This document shows, piece by piece, positions 32,762-42,064 of a stretch of 43,943 nucleotides of DNA (the stretch's first letter is position 1; every line of letters begins with the position of its first letter). The translations under genes and the position numbers were made by a program. This DNA is from Cytobacillus oceanisediminis. Its GTDB lineage: Bacteria; Bacillota; Bacilli; Bacillales; Cytobacillaceae. Under the pieces are notes generated by a model, which saw only the letters and a program-made list of their open reading frames with translations, made no database searches and was not told the origin of the DNA. The stretch lies in assembly GCF_004366035.1 (NCBI RefSeq), contig NZ_SOEE01000019.1:1-43943 (forward strand), in the 5' to 3' direction.

Positions 32762-33117
32762 TTTTCTCTTGACATCTGCTGTTTGGGAGTTAGTCTCGTG
32801 ATTAACTCCCAGTTTCTCTTAAGTACCTTTATTTTAGACGTTATTCCCGCTGACTAACTCCTGATTTTCTTGAGCACCTTCATTTTGGGCGCTATTCCCA
32901 TTGTTTACCCCAATTTTCTCTTGTGCACTTTCATTTTGGGCGGTATTCCCCCTGATTAACTCCCATTTTCTCTTGAGCACCTTCATTTTGGGCGTTATTC
33001 CCATTGTTTACTCCTATTTTCTCTCGTGCACTTTCATTTTGGGCTGTATTCCTCCTGATTAACTCCCATTTTCTCTTAAGCACCTTCATTTTGGGCGTTA
33101 TTTGCACTAATTAACAA
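32762..33117. repeat. Tandem array of about 51-bp repeats with dimeric higher order
   Basis: Seven degenerate units start at 32762, 32813, 32865, 32914, 32966, 33017 and 33069 (spacing 49-52 bp). Each opens TTTTCTCTTGAGCACCTTC and contains CATTTTGGGCG and TTATTCCC. Units alternate: type A carries GTGCACTTTC and CTGATTAACTCCCA, type B carries GAGCACCTTC and ATTGTTTACTCC, giving three dimers of about 103 bp. The first unit is most diverged and holds a GGGAGTTA/TAACTCCC hairpin (32785-32810). No frame is open through it. It fills the convergent gap between the DDAH-like gene and glgP, 464 nt in all; the remaining 70 nt hold nothing recognised. Confidence 0.9.
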
Positions 33118-33147
33118 AAAACAGCCTCTTCTCATTGAAGGGCTGTT
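33115..33147 (-). terminator. Terminator of the glg operon
   Basis: On the minus strand AACAGCC-CTTC / GAAG-GGCTGTT (one bulge) with a T-run, just after the glgP stop codon at 33155. Confidence 0.88.
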
Positions 33148-33154
33148 CTCCTTT

Positions 33155-35569
33155 TTACTTATTAATCATCTCAACGCCAGCGGGCTTAATTTTCCAGATT
33201 TCCCTTGCATATTCGCTGATTGTTCGGTCGCTAGAAAAATATCCTGAACCGGCAATGTTCATTAAGCTCATTTTCAGCCAATGTTCCCGATCCTCATATG
33301 CTTTCCCAGCTTCTTTCTGGATATTGACATAGGAAGCAAAATCTCTCAACACAAAGTATTGGTCATTTTCCATCAGGAGTGAGTCAAAAATGGGCTCGAA
33401 TTCATCATCGGCATCCGGGAAATATCCATTCACGAGCTGGTCGGCAACCTGGCGGATTCGCTTATCATGATGATAATACTCTCTGGAATTATATCCGCCA
33501 TTTTGGTAATAGCTGAGAACCTCATCTGCCGTTAGGCCAAAGATAAAAATATTGTCATCTCCTGCTTTTTCTTTTATCTCAATATTGGCTCCATCCAGCG
33601 TGCCCACTGTCAAAGCGCCATTCATCATGAATTTCATATTGCCTGTACCGGAAGCTTCCTTGCTTGCCGTTGAAATTTGCTCACTGATATCCGCAGCCGG
33701 AAAAATTTCCTCCGCCAGTGAAACCCGGTAATTTTCCAGGAAGATAACCTTAAGAATATCTCTTGTCTGCGGGTCATTGTTTATCTTTGCAGCGACGGTA
33801 TTAATTAATTTAATGATTTTCTTTGCATAGTAATAGCCTGGCGAAGCTTTTGCCCCAAAAATAAATGTCCGCGGGTGCATGCGGAAATTGGAGTCTTCCT
33901 TCAGCCTATTATATAAATGCATAACATGAAGAATATTTAACAGCTGGCGTTTATAAGCATGCAGACGCTTAACCTGAATGTCAAAAATGGAAGACGTATC
34001 AACCACAATGCCCTGCTGCTCCTGAATGCGCTTCGCCAATCTTTCCTTGTTCAATTGTTTAACCTGATGCAGCTGATCAAGGAAAACTCTATCATTCTTA
34101 TAAACTGCCAGTTCGTGAAGCTTTTCCGGTTCCCGAATCCAGCTAGCCCCAATGCCCTCATTAATAAGATCGGACAAAAGCGGATTGGCTTTCAGGAGCC
34201 ATCTTCTATGTGTGATCCCATTAGTTTTATTATTAAACTTCTCAGGAAAGATTCCATAAAACTGATTCATTTCCCGATTCTTTAAGATTTCTGTATGAAG
34301 TGCGGCAACACCATTTACACTGGAGCTGCCGACAAGGGCAAGGTGGGCCATCTTAACCTGGTCATGTGCGATGATCGCCATATCCTCAATCCGCTTCCAG
34401 TCACCCGGATATCTGTCCCAAAGTTCGCGGCAAAAGCGCTCATTGATTTCATTAACTATCATATAAATCCGCGGAAGCAAAGGCTGGAAAATGCGGACAG
34501 GCCATTTCTCCAACGCCTCCGAAAGAGTTGTATGATTCGTATAGGCAATCGTCCGGACGGTAATGTCCCAGGCTTCCTCCCAGCCCATTCCTTCTTCATC
34601 CAGCAGGATTCTCATAAGTTCAGGAATCGCAAGGACCGGATGTGTATCATTAATATGAATGCTCACAAACTCATCGAAGTCTCTTAAACTATTATGCTGC
34701 TTTCGATAGGAACGCACAATGGAACGGATACTGGCCGAAACCAGAAAGTATTGCTGCTTCAGCCTTAGAATCTTCCCTTCATCATGGGTATCATCAGGAT
34801 ATAGGAACTCCGAAACAGATTCGGTTTCCCGTTTATATTTTAAAATATCATGATTTACAGGATAAGGAGAGGGTTCAGCATTCCAAAGCCTAAGAGTGTT
34901 AATGGTATCTGTTTTATATCCAGCGACAGGCATATCGTAAGGAACAGCCGAAATCGTCTCAGCATTCACATGGCGGAAAACAAGCCTGCCGTCGTCCTCT
35001 GCCGTTTCGACTTTGCCCCAAAAAGGAACTTCAATTGCCAGGTCTGCTTTTCTTACTTCCCAGACATGACCGTTCCGCAGCCACTGCTCCGGAAGCTCCA
35101 CCTGATAGCCATCCACAATTTTCTGCTCAAATAGTCCATGCTTATAACGAATTCCGCAGCCATGGCCGGGAAGATTCAAGGATGCCAGTGAATCCATAAA
35201 GCAAGCTGCCAGACGTCCCAGCCCGCCGTTTCCAAGCCCTGCATCTGCCTCGATTTCTTCAAGGCGGTTCAAGTCAATTCCCAGATCTGCCAGACCTTCC
35301 TTGACAACCTGCTCAATTCCCAGGTTTATCAGATTATGATGAAGCAGGCGCCCTAATAAAAACTCGATGGATAAGTAATACACCTGCTTTTCACGGTCGA
35401 TGCGGTACCGCTCATTTGTATTAATCCACTCTGTGCTCACATGTTCCCTGATCATATTTCCGAGCGTGAAGTAATGATCTCTTTCTGTGCTTTCACCAAA
35501 GCTTTTACCGCAGGACATCTCCAGTTTCTTCAGGAATTCCTCTTTGAACTCATCACGATCAGAAAACAT
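33155..35569 (-). CDS. glgP: Glycogen phosphorylase
   Basis: Releases glucose-1-phosphate from glycogen; PLP-dependent GT35 enzyme in the cytosol. It is 804 residues. The PLP lysine is Lys646 within EASGTGNMKFMMNGAL, and the N-terminal part has NGGLGRLAACFMDSLA. The frame is open 29 residues further upstream, but AAGGAG stands just before the ATG at 35569, the normal start MFSDRDEF. This start overlaps the end of glgA by 11 bases, so the two are translationally coupled. Last gene of glgBCDAP; terminator follows. Confidence 0.96.
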   Translation of the reverse strand: MFSDRDEFKEEFLKKLEMSCGKSFGESTERDHYFTLGNMIREHVSTEWINTNERYRIDREKQVYYLSIEFLLGRLLHHNLINLGIEQVVKEGLADLGIDLNRLEEIEADAGLGNGGLGRLAACFMDSLASLNLPGHGCGIRYKHGLFEQKIVDGYQVELPEQWLRNGHVWEVRKADLAIEVPFWGKVETAEDDGRLVFRHVNAETISAVPYDMPVAGYKTDTINTLRLWNAEPSPYPVNHDILKYKRETESVSEFLYPDDTHDEGKILRLKQQYFLVSASIRSIVRSYRKQHNSLRDFDEFVSIHINDTHPVLAIPELMRILLDEEGMGWEEAWDITVRTIAYTNHTTLSEALEKWPVRIFQPLLPRIYMIVNEINERFCRELWDRYPGDWKRIEDMAIIAHDQVKMAHLALVGSSSVNGVAALHTEILKNREMNQFYGIFPEKFNNKTNGITHRRWLLKANPLLSDLINEGIGASWIREPEKLHELAVYKNDRVFLDQLHQVKQLNKERLAKRIQEQQGIVVDTSSIFDIQVKRLHAYKRQLLNILHVMHLYNRLKEDSNFRMHPRTFIFGAKASPGYYYAKKIIKLINTVAAKINNDPQTRDILKVIFLENYRVSLAEEIFPAADISEQISTASKEASGTGNMKFMMNGALTVGTLDGANIEIKEKAGDDNIFIFGLTADEVLSYYQNGGYNSREYYHHDKRIRQVADQLVNGYFPDADDEFEPIFDSLLMENDQYFVLRDFASYVNIQKEAGKAYEDREHWLKMSLMNIAGSGYFSSDRTISEYAREIWKIKPAGVEMINK

Positions 35570-37010
35570 GGCTTTCACTCCTTGAAACAAGGCCTGCATA
35601 TAGCTGATTGTATTTGAAAGCAGATTGCGCCCAGCTATAATCCATTCCCATTGCATTTTTCATAATTTGCTCCCATACTTTGCTGTCACCGTAAAAGCTT
35701 ATTGCTCTTCTAATAGTGTACAGCATATCATGGGCATTAAAATGGCTGAAGGAAAAGCCGTTGCCTTCTCCTGTGTATTCATTATAAGAATGAACAGTAT
35801 CATTTAATCCGCCTGTTTCCCTGACGATGGGAATGGATCCATACCTCATTGCGATCATCTGCCCTAAACCGCAGGGCTCAAATTGTGAAGGCATTAAGAA
35901 TAAATCGGATCCTGCATAGAATTCATGTGCAAGCCCCTCATCAAACCCAATAAATGCTTTGCACTTATCTGGGTACCCCGCTTCCATCTCCCTGAAAAAT
36001 TGCTCAAACTCAGGATCCCCAGTTCCCAAAACAAGAACTTGTATATCATCCTGCATAAGCTCATGGAGCACACATTTAACTAGATCCAGGCCCTTTTGTT
36101 TTGTCAGCCTTGTAACCATGGCTATAAGAGGAACCTCTTCCTTTACCGGCAGGCTGAATTTTTTCTGAAGGGGCATCTTATTCTCTTTTTTAATCTGAAG
36201 CTTTTCAACGGCATAGTTCTCTTTTATAAATGGATCCTTCTCAGGATTATAAAACTCATCATCAATCCCATTTAAGATTCCTTCCAAATCATAAGCTCTG
36301 CGCTTCAGCAAATCATGCAGTTTCTCTCCGTAATATTTCGTTTGAATTTCATCTTTATAAGTAGGGCTGACTGTTGTAATTTTATCAGCAGCAACAAGTC
36401 CGCCCTTCATAAAATTGATATTTCCGAAGAATTCAAGCTTATCTGGATGAAAGTGGCTATAGTCAAGCCCTAATAGATCCCCTAAAGCACTCCCCGGCAT
36501 GATTCCCTGAAACTGAAGATTATGAATGGTGAAGACTGTCCGAATGAACTCATACCCCTTTTTCGAACGATACTCAACCCTAAGCAGAAAAGGAATTATC
36601 CCAGTATGCCAATCATGGCTGTGAATGACATCCGGGTAGAAATCAATATACTGAAGAGCATCCAGCACGGCCCGGTTAAAATAGGCAAACCTCTCTCCAT
36701 CATCATAATACCCGTATAATTTTTCACGGTTGTAGTAGTATTCATTATCAACAAAATAGAATACGATTCCCTGATGCTCAAGTTCTTCAATTCCGCAAAA
36801 CTGGTTTCTCCAGCCTACTTGAACTGTAAACTCGCACTTTTTAGACATTTTCTTTTTTAAATCATCTGATATGGAACCATACTTAGGAAGAATAACCCGT
36901 ACGTCAGTCCCCTGCTTTGCAAGTTCTTTTGGAAGAGAACCGGCTACGTCGGCAAGACCTCCGGATTTAACGAATGGAACACATTCAGAAACAGCAAACA
37001 ATACTTTCAC
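35559..37010 (-). CDS. glgA: Glycogen synthase (ADP-glucose)
   Basis: Extends alpha-1,4-glucan chains from ADP-glucose. The 483-residue GT5 enzyme has the N-terminal KSGGLADVAG motif (Lys15 binds ADP-glucose), HSDWHTG-like HSHDWHTGIIP, and the C-terminal PSQFEPCGLGQM motif with the catalytic Glu. Length is standard. Its ATG overlaps the glgD stop by four bases, and glgP starts inside its last codons. Confidence 0.97.
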   Translation of the reverse strand: MKVLFAVSECVPFVKSGGLADVAGSLPKELAKQGTDVRVILPKYGSISDDLKKKMSKKCEFTVQVGWRNQFCGIEELEHQGIVFYFVDNEYYYNREKLYGYYDDGERFAYFNRAVLDALQYIDFYPDVIHSHDWHTGIIPFLLRVEYRSKKGYEFIRTVFTIHNLQFQGIMPGSALGDLLGLDYSHFHPDKLEFFGNINFMKGGLVAADKITTVSPTYKDEIQTKYYGEKLHDLLKRRAYDLEGILNGIDDEFYNPEKDPFIKENYAVEKLQIKKENKMPLQKKFSLPVKEEVPLIAMVTRLTKQKGLDLVKCVLHELMQDDIQVLVLGTGDPEFEQFFREMEAGYPDKCKAFIGFDEGLAHEFYAGSDLFLMPSQFEPCGLGQMIAMRYGSIPIVRETGGLNDTVHSYNEYTGEGNGFSFSHFNAHDMLYTIRRAISFYGDSKVWEQIMKNAMGMDYSWAQSAFKYNQLYAGLVSRSESHVF

Positions 37011-38035
37011 GAGTTCATCAGCGCTCCTTGTACGGTACCTTTGCGAATAACCAGAGGCATTTCATGTCTTCCCTCAATTCTGGCACCGGATTCTACCTTA
37101 ACATCTTTATCTAAAATAACGGAGTCTAAAACACAGTTTTCTCCAATTTGGGTTTTTTGCATAATCATGCAGTTTTTCACGACTGAACCTTTGCCAATTT
37201 TCACCCCGCGGGAGATAATGCTGTTCTCAACTGTCCCTTCAATCATACATCCATTCGCAATCATCGAATTCTTTGCGCTTGCACCTTTCATATAACGGGT
37301 TGGCGGTTCATCTTTTACTTTTGTATAAATCGGCTGGCTGCGCAGAAAAATATTATTCCATGCTTCTGGTTCCAATAGCCCCATGCTGGCAGCAAAGTAA
37401 TTTTCAATGGAATCAATCATGACGGCCAAACCGTCATATTCATAATTGCATATCGTATAGGAATGATGGATGTCTGTAACGACATCACTCATGCATGTGT
37501 ATCCAGTTTCGTTTCTATTCTCTATTAAGCTAACGAGCAGCGAAGTTTTTACAAGGTACATTTCAAGGGAGCGCCCATCCTGCCGAACAACTGTAATATC
37601 ACAACCGGTCATAATATGTCTATCTAGAACAGGCCTGAAATCCATATTAAAAACGGTAAAACAGTTTGAGATCAATGCATACTCCTGTTTACTGCGATAA
37701 AAATAATCCAAATTAGCAGCAAAGTGATTGAAAGATCCAATACCTTTACTTGGACTATCCAGCAAAGGAGATGGGAAAAAGAATAGCCCATCCCTTTTTC
37801 TATTTAGGTCCCAGTTTTTCCCCGAACCAAGATGATCCATTAAAGAGCGATATTGATACTTCGGAAATATGGCAACACTTTCAATATCCGAGTTGACCAT
37901 ATTGGAGAGAACAAAATCGATTAGCCTATAGCGGCCTGCAAACGGAACAGCTGCGAGCGACCTGTGTACTGTCAATTCCTCTAAATCTTCATGGTAGGTT
38001 GTTGCGTCTATCACACCAAGCATTCTCTTCTTCAT
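37007..38035 (-). CDS. glgD: ADP-glucose pyrophosphorylase regulatory subunit GlgD
   Basis: Partner of GlgC in the Bacillus-type heteromeric ADP-glucose pyrophosphorylase. It is 342 residues. It has the nucleotidyltransferase and left-handed beta-helix layout, but the catalytic GGxGxRLxxLTxxRAKPAVP loop is replaced by ATTYHEDLEELTVHRSLAAVPFAGRYRLIDF, so it should be non-catalytic and act by modulating GlgC. The start at 38035 is set by GGGAGGTAA seven bases upstream; the frame runs 14 codons further. 55 nt separate it from glgC. Confidence 0.93.
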   Translation of the reverse strand: MKKRMLGVIDATTYHEDLEELTVHRSLAAVPFAGRYRLIDFVLSNMVNSDIESVAIFPKYQYRSLMDHLGSGKNWDLNRKRDGLFFFPSPLLDSPSKGIGSFNHFAANLDYFYRSKQEYALISNCFTVFNMDFRPVLDRHIMTGCDITVVRQDGRSLEMYLVKTSLLVSLIENRNETGYTCMSDVVTDIHHSYTICNYEYDGLAVMIDSIENYFAASMGLLEPEAWNNIFLRSQPIYTKVKDEPPTRYMKGASAKNSMIANGCMIEGTVENSIISRGVKIGKGSVVKNCMIMQKTQIGENCVLDSVILDKDVKVESGARIEGRHEMPLVIRKGTVQGALMNS

Positions 38036-38089
38036 GACATTACCTCCCGTTTTATTGGCCAGGCGCCGTTTTGGCATCCAGGCTGTGAA

Positions 38090-39235
38090 TTAAGAACAAA
38101 TTCCCTGTATCATTTCCTGTGTTATCAGAATAATTTCATCATCTTCTTCGGAAGCACTAATCACAACGCCATCAGGTATGTTCATTCCGCTTGGCACAAT
38201 CGCCTTTTCAATATAGACATTTTCACCAATTACAGCATCAGGCATGATGACCGATTCACGGATCACAGTATTCTTCCCAACCAGAACCCCTTGAAATAGC
38301 ACTGACTTTTCAACTTCCCCTTCAATTGTGCAGCCTTCATTTATTAAAGACTCCGCAACCTCTGCTTGAGTTGAAATATACTGTGGAGGATGATTCGGAT
38401 TCACTGAATAGATCCTCCAATCATGATCAAATAGATTCAGCTCGCATTCATCATCCAATAAATCCATATTTGCCTCCCACAGGCTCTTGACTGTACCGAC
38501 ATCCTTCCAGTAGCCATTGAACGGGTATGCGAACAGCTTTTTATTTTCGTCAAGCATTAATGGAATGATATCCTTGCCAAAATCATGACTTGATTCCGGA
38601 TTGCGGTCATCCATTTCCAGATATTCCTTTAAAACAGGCCAATTAAAAATATATATTCCCATAGAGGCCAAATTATTTTTGGGATATGCTGGTTTTTCCT
38701 CAAATTCTGCGACCCGCATCTCCTTATCCGTGTTCATGATTCCGAACCTGCTTGCCTCCGGCCAAGGCACTTCAATTACAGAAATAGTGGCATCGGCGCC
38801 TTTTTCAATATGATAATTCAGCATCAGCTCATAATTCATCTTATAAATATGATCACCGGATAAAATCAGGACATATTCTGGATCATATTGCTTTAGATAA
38901 TTGAGGTTCTGATAAATGGCACTCGCTGTTCCTGTATACCACTTGACTTCCGATGATTCGCTGTAAGGGGGCAGCACTGTCACACCGCCGTTCTTTCTAT
39001 CAAGATCCCATGCGCTTCCTATGCCAATATACGAATTCAGAACCAGCGGCTGATATTGGGTAAGAACACCTACTGTATCAATACCGGAATTAGTGCAATT
39101 GCTCAATGTAAAATCAATAATCCGGTATTTCCCTCCAAACGGAACTGCGGGTTTCGCAAGACTTTTTGTCAGAGAACTAAGCCTGCTCCCTTTCCCTCCT
39201 GCTAATAACATTGCGACGCACTTTTTCTTTCCCAT
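38090..39235 (-). CDS. glgC: Glucose-1-phosphate adenylyltransferase
   Basis: Makes ADP-glucose, the committed step of glycogen synthesis. The 381-residue protein has the intact catalytic loop AGGKGSRLSSLTKSLAKPAVPFGGKYRIIDF near the N-terminus, with the usual Arg replaced by Ser at SLAKPAV, then LSGDHIYKM and a C-terminal hexapeptide beta-helix with the final acidic tail EEDDEIILI. AAGGAGAGGAAGG lies before its ATG. It overlaps glgB by 59 bases. Works with GlgD encoded next. Confidence 0.95.
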   Translation of the reverse strand: MGKKKCVAMLLAGGKGSRLSSLTKSLAKPAVPFGGKYRIIDFTLSNCTNSGIDTVGVLTQYQPLVLNSYIGIGSAWDLDRKNGGVTVLPPYSESSEVKWYTGTASAIYQNLNYLKQYDPEYVLILSGDHIYKMNYELMLNYHIEKGADATISVIEVPWPEASRFGIMNTDKEMRVAEFEEKPAYPKNNLASMGIYIFNWPVLKEYLEMDDRNPESSHDFGKDIIPLMLDENKKLFAYPFNGYWKDVGTVKSLWEANMDLLDDECELNLFDHDWRIYSVNPNHPPQYISTQAEVAESLINEGCTIEGEVEKSVLFQGVLVGKNTVIRESVIMPDAVIGENVYIEKAIVPSGMNIPDGVVISASEEDDEIILITQEMIQGICS

Positions 39236-41123
39236 TTTCCTTCCTCTCCTTCCGATGTTTTACAGGGCGTAAGATTGAAATGCCAAATGGCGGAACAGAC
39301 ATTTCCAAACTGAACGGCTTGCCATGAAACTCTTTTTCCTCAGTCTTGAGGACCCTCTTATTGGTGCAATTTGATCCTCCAAAGCTATCCTTATCACTGT
39401 TGAGTATTTCCCTATAAGACCCCGCCTTTGGAATCCCAATACGATAATTAGGGTAGTAAGCAGGTGTGAAATTGCAGACAATCACATGAAAATCATCCAC
39501 TTTTGAGCCTTTTCTGATAAAAGAAAAGATGGATTGGTCTGCATTATGACAATCAATCCATTCAAAGCCATCCTGAAGGTGATCAAGCTCAAAAAGAGCC
39601 TTTGAACGTTTATAAATCTTTATTAATTCTTTCACATAATCATTTGCTTTTTTATGCATCTCGTAATCAAGCAGATGCCAATCAAGCTGTTCTTTGTCTT
39701 TCCATTCGGAAAACTGCCCAAGTTCGCTCCCCATGAAAAGAAGCTTTTTGCCGGGGTGGGCAATCATGTAGCCAAGCAGGAGCCTGAATTGCGCAAATTT
39801 TTGCCAGTAATCTCCCGGCATTTTATCAAGCAGTGATTTTTTCCCATGGACAACTTCATCATGTGAAAAAGGCAGTACGAAGTTTTCTGTAAAAGCATAC
39901 AAAAGCGAAAACGTCATCTTTCCATGAACATCAGATCGCCTCTCAGGTGCTGTTTCCATATATGTAAGAACGTCATTCATCCAGCCCATATTCCACTTGT
40001 AATGAAAACCCAGCCCCCCATAATGGACTGGTGCAGTCACTTGCGGCCAGTCTGTTGAATCCTCTGCCATCATAAGAAAGGAGGAGTCGTATTGAGAAAC
40101 AACTTTATTTAAATTTTGCAGAAAACGGGTGCCGAATGGATTTTCTGTCTTTCCATCCCGGTTAGGCCAATAGATGATATTAGCCACCGCATCAACCCGG
40201 AAGCCATCAATATGATATTTTTCCATCCAAAAAACAGCGTTGGAAATAAGAAAGCTTTGCACTTCATTTTTGCTGAGGTCAAAATTAGCAGTCCCCCATA
40301 CTCTGTTCTCTCTGTCGTCTTCTGTTTCATACTCATACAAATACGAACCATCAAACTGGTAAAGACCGTGGGCATCTTTGCAGAAGTGCCCCGGTACCCA
40401 GTCCAGAATGACCCCAACACCCTGCTGATGGCACTGATCAACAAAATACATAAAATCATGCGGGCTGCCATAACGGCTTGTAACAGAGTAATAACCTGTT
40501 CCCTGATAGCCCCAGGAAGCGTCGAGCGGATGCTCAATTAGAGGAAGCAATTCTATGTGCGTAAACCCATGCTCCACCACATAAGGAATGAGTTCATCTG
40601 CAAGCTCCCTGTATGTATACAGACTTCCAGACTCTTTTTGCTTCCACGAACCCAGATGGACTTCATAAATGACTGCAGGCTCAGTATAAATAGGCTTCGT
40701 TTCTTTTTTTTGCATCCATTTGCTGTCATTCCACTGATATCCGTCCAGCGAATATACTTTAGATGCTGTATTGGGCCTTACTTCTGAAAAAAAGCTATAA
40801 GGATCAGCCTTTAGTATCACATCCCCTTTCTTTGTTTCAATTTCATACTTATACAAGGCACCTTCCATGTTTCCATCCAGCTGAATAAACCAGACACCTT
40901 CATTATTCACTCTATGTAAGGTATAGCCTTCTCCATTCCAATCATTAAAATCACCGACTAATCTGATAATTTCGGCGTTCGGTGCCCACACGCAAAAACG
41001 GGTAATCACTTCTCCGCCATTTGAAACTACATGTGCACCAAATAACTGGTGACTCTCATAATATGTCCCTTCATGGAACAAATGCAGCTGATAATCGGTT
41101 GGAACCAAAGTATCCACTACCAT
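39177..41123 (-). CDS. glgB: 1,4-alpha-glucan branching enzyme
   Basis: Introduces alpha-1,6 branches into glycogen; GH13 family. A 648-residue protein: N-terminal CBM48 (about 20-125), then the barrel with DGFRVDAVAN (nucleophile Asp311), MMAEDSTDWP (acid/base Glu354) and FSHDEVVHGKKS. The C-terminal beta domain ends FGISILRPV and is followed by a basic tail of about 27 residues that I do not recall in B. subtilis GlgB and that overlaps glgC. The GTG twelve bases upstream is in the ribosome binding site, so the ATG at 41123 is preferred. First gene of glgBCDAP; the 210-nt region upstream shows no clear sigma-A promoter. Confidence 0.95.
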   Translation of the reverse strand: MVVDTLVPTDYQLHLFHEGTYYESHQLFGAHVVSNGGEVITRFCVWAPNAEIIRLVGDFNDWNGEGYTLHRVNNEGVWFIQLDGNMEGALYKYEIETKKGDVILKADPYSFFSEVRPNTASKVYSLDGYQWNDSKWMQKKETKPIYTEPAVIYEVHLGSWKQKESGSLYTYRELADELIPYVVEHGFTHIELLPLIEHPLDASWGYQGTGYYSVTSRYGSPHDFMYFVDQCHQQGVGVILDWVPGHFCKDAHGLYQFDGSYLYEYETEDDRENRVWGTANFDLSKNEVQSFLISNAVFWMEKYHIDGFRVDAVANIIYWPNRDGKTENPFGTRFLQNLNKVVSQYDSSFLMMAEDSTDWPQVTAPVHYGGLGFHYKWNMGWMNDVLTYMETAPERRSDVHGKMTFSLLYAFTENFVLPFSHDEVVHGKKSLLDKMPGDYWQKFAQFRLLLGYMIAHPGKKLLFMGSELGQFSEWKDKEQLDWHLLDYEMHKKANDYVKELIKIYKRSKALFELDHLQDGFEWIDCHNADQSIFSFIRKGSKVDDFHVIVCNFTPAYYPNYRIGIPKAGSYREILNSDKDSFGGSNCTNKRVLKTEEKEFHGKPFSLEMSVPPFGISILRPVKHRKERKENGKEKVRRNVISRREREQA

Positions 41124-41346
41124 CCTTCTCCCCACCCAGTGTCGTTTCTTTTGACTTTCCTGTTATATTCGTGGAAGGTGAGAAAAATCCTTGTAAAAGT
41201 TTTTTTAATTTTGTGACAACAACATTCAAATCCCGCTAAAAACTGATAGCATTCTGCCCAATTTAACAGCCTTCGACATAATCTCCGGTAAACTTAGACA
41301 AGATAAAACAAAGTATGCAAGCAAAAAATGAAAGGAGAATAATATT

Positions 41347-41544
41347 TTGAGCAATAAAGAAGAGGAGTTTTTATTAAACGAGGCATCAAAAAATGAAATA
41401 AGAATTCCATTATTTGAAGCACCGGATGGCAAGATTATGGCCATAGGGGATATGTTTAGAGGCCCTTATACGGGGATATCTTCTGAAATTGATTTGAATA
41501 ACCCGGGCAATAAATTAAGTAAGGAAGAAGAGATGTTTGATTAA
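41347..41544 (+). CDS. Small protein of unknown function
   Basis: A 65-residue acidic protein starting with TTG seven bases after AAAGGAGAA. The C-terminal half has a small folded-looking stretch (IPLFEAPDGKIMAIGDMFRGPYTGI) flanked by charged ends (SNKEEEFLLNEASKNE and NKLSKEEEMFD). There are no cysteines, membrane segments or known motifs, and I do not recognise it. It is divergent from glgB and followed by a terminator shared with the tRNA cluster. The strong site supports expression. Confidence 0.6.
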   Translation: MSNKEEEFLLNEASKNEIRIPLFEAPDGKIMAIGDMFRGPYTGISSEIDLNNPGNKLSKEEEMFD

Positions 41545-41593
41545 AAAACAGAGAAGCAACTAACCGAGGGTAAGCTGGAACAGAAAAGACAAC

Positions 41594-41630
41594 AAAAAAG
41601 CTGCCAACAAATTGTTGACAGCTTTTTTGT
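41594..41630. terminator. Bidirectional terminator of the small ORF and the rRNA-tRNA operon
   Basis: AAAAAGCTG-CAACA / TGTTG-CAGCTTTTT with a mismatch between the stem halves, A-run left and T-run right. On the minus strand it directly follows tRNA-Glu, the last tRNA gene. Confidence 0.88.
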
Positions 41631-41631
41631 A

Positions 41632-41703
41632 TGACCCCTACGGGATTCGAACCCGTGTTACCGCCGTGAAAGGGCGGTGTCTTAACCGCTTGACCAAGGG
41701 GCC
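41632..41703 (-). tRNA. tRNA-Glu(UUC)
   Basis: 72-nt cloverleaf with anticodon TTC (in CTTTCAC) and discriminator A. The 3' CCA is not encoded. Last gene of the operon. Confidence 0.97.
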
Positions 41704-41710
41704 AATAATA

Positions 41711-41801
41711 TGGCGGAGAAGGAGGGATTTGAACCCTCGCGCCGGTTACCCGACCTACACCCTTAGCAGGGGCGCCTCTTCAGCCACTTGAGTACTTCCC
41801 C
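41711..41801 (-). tRNA. tRNA-Ser(GCU)
   Basis: Long variable arm, anticodon GCT, discriminator G, CCA encoded. Confidence 0.97.
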
Positions 41802-41806
41802 ATATA

Positions 41807-41881
41807 TGGCTCCGCAGGTAGGATTCGAACCTACGACCGTTCGGTTAACAGCCGAATGCTCTACCACTGAGCTACTGCGGA
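41807..41881 (-). tRNA. tRNA-Asn(GUU)
   Basis: Anticodon GTT, acceptor TCCGCAG/CTGCGGA, discriminator G, CCA encoded. Confidence 0.97.
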
Positions 41882-41895
41882 ACAATAATATAAAA

Positions 41896-41972
<77 letters not shown>

Positions 41973-41976
41973 ATTT

Positions 41977-42050
41977 TGGAGCGGGTGAAGGGAATCGAAC
42001 CCTCATCATCAGCTTGGAAGGCTGAGGTTTTACCACTAAACTACACCCGC
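41977..42050 (-). tRNA. tRNA-Gly(UCC)
   Basis: Anticodon TCC, acceptor GCGGGTG/CACCCGC, discriminator U as usual for Gly, CCA encoded. In B. subtilis trnB a tRNA-His lies between this gene and tRNA-Phe; it is missing here. Confidence 0.97.
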
Positions 42051-42064
42051 ATAGGGTTCTAAAA

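Noticed and set aside
32762..33117. The regular 51-bp periodicity as a CRISPR array
   Set aside because: There is no constant repeat with unique spacers; whole units are homologous, with A/B alternation, and no cas gene is near.
40109..40541. Two 140-residue frames on both strands within glgB
   Set aside because: Both are out-of-frame shadows of a clearly conserved catalytic region of GlgB.
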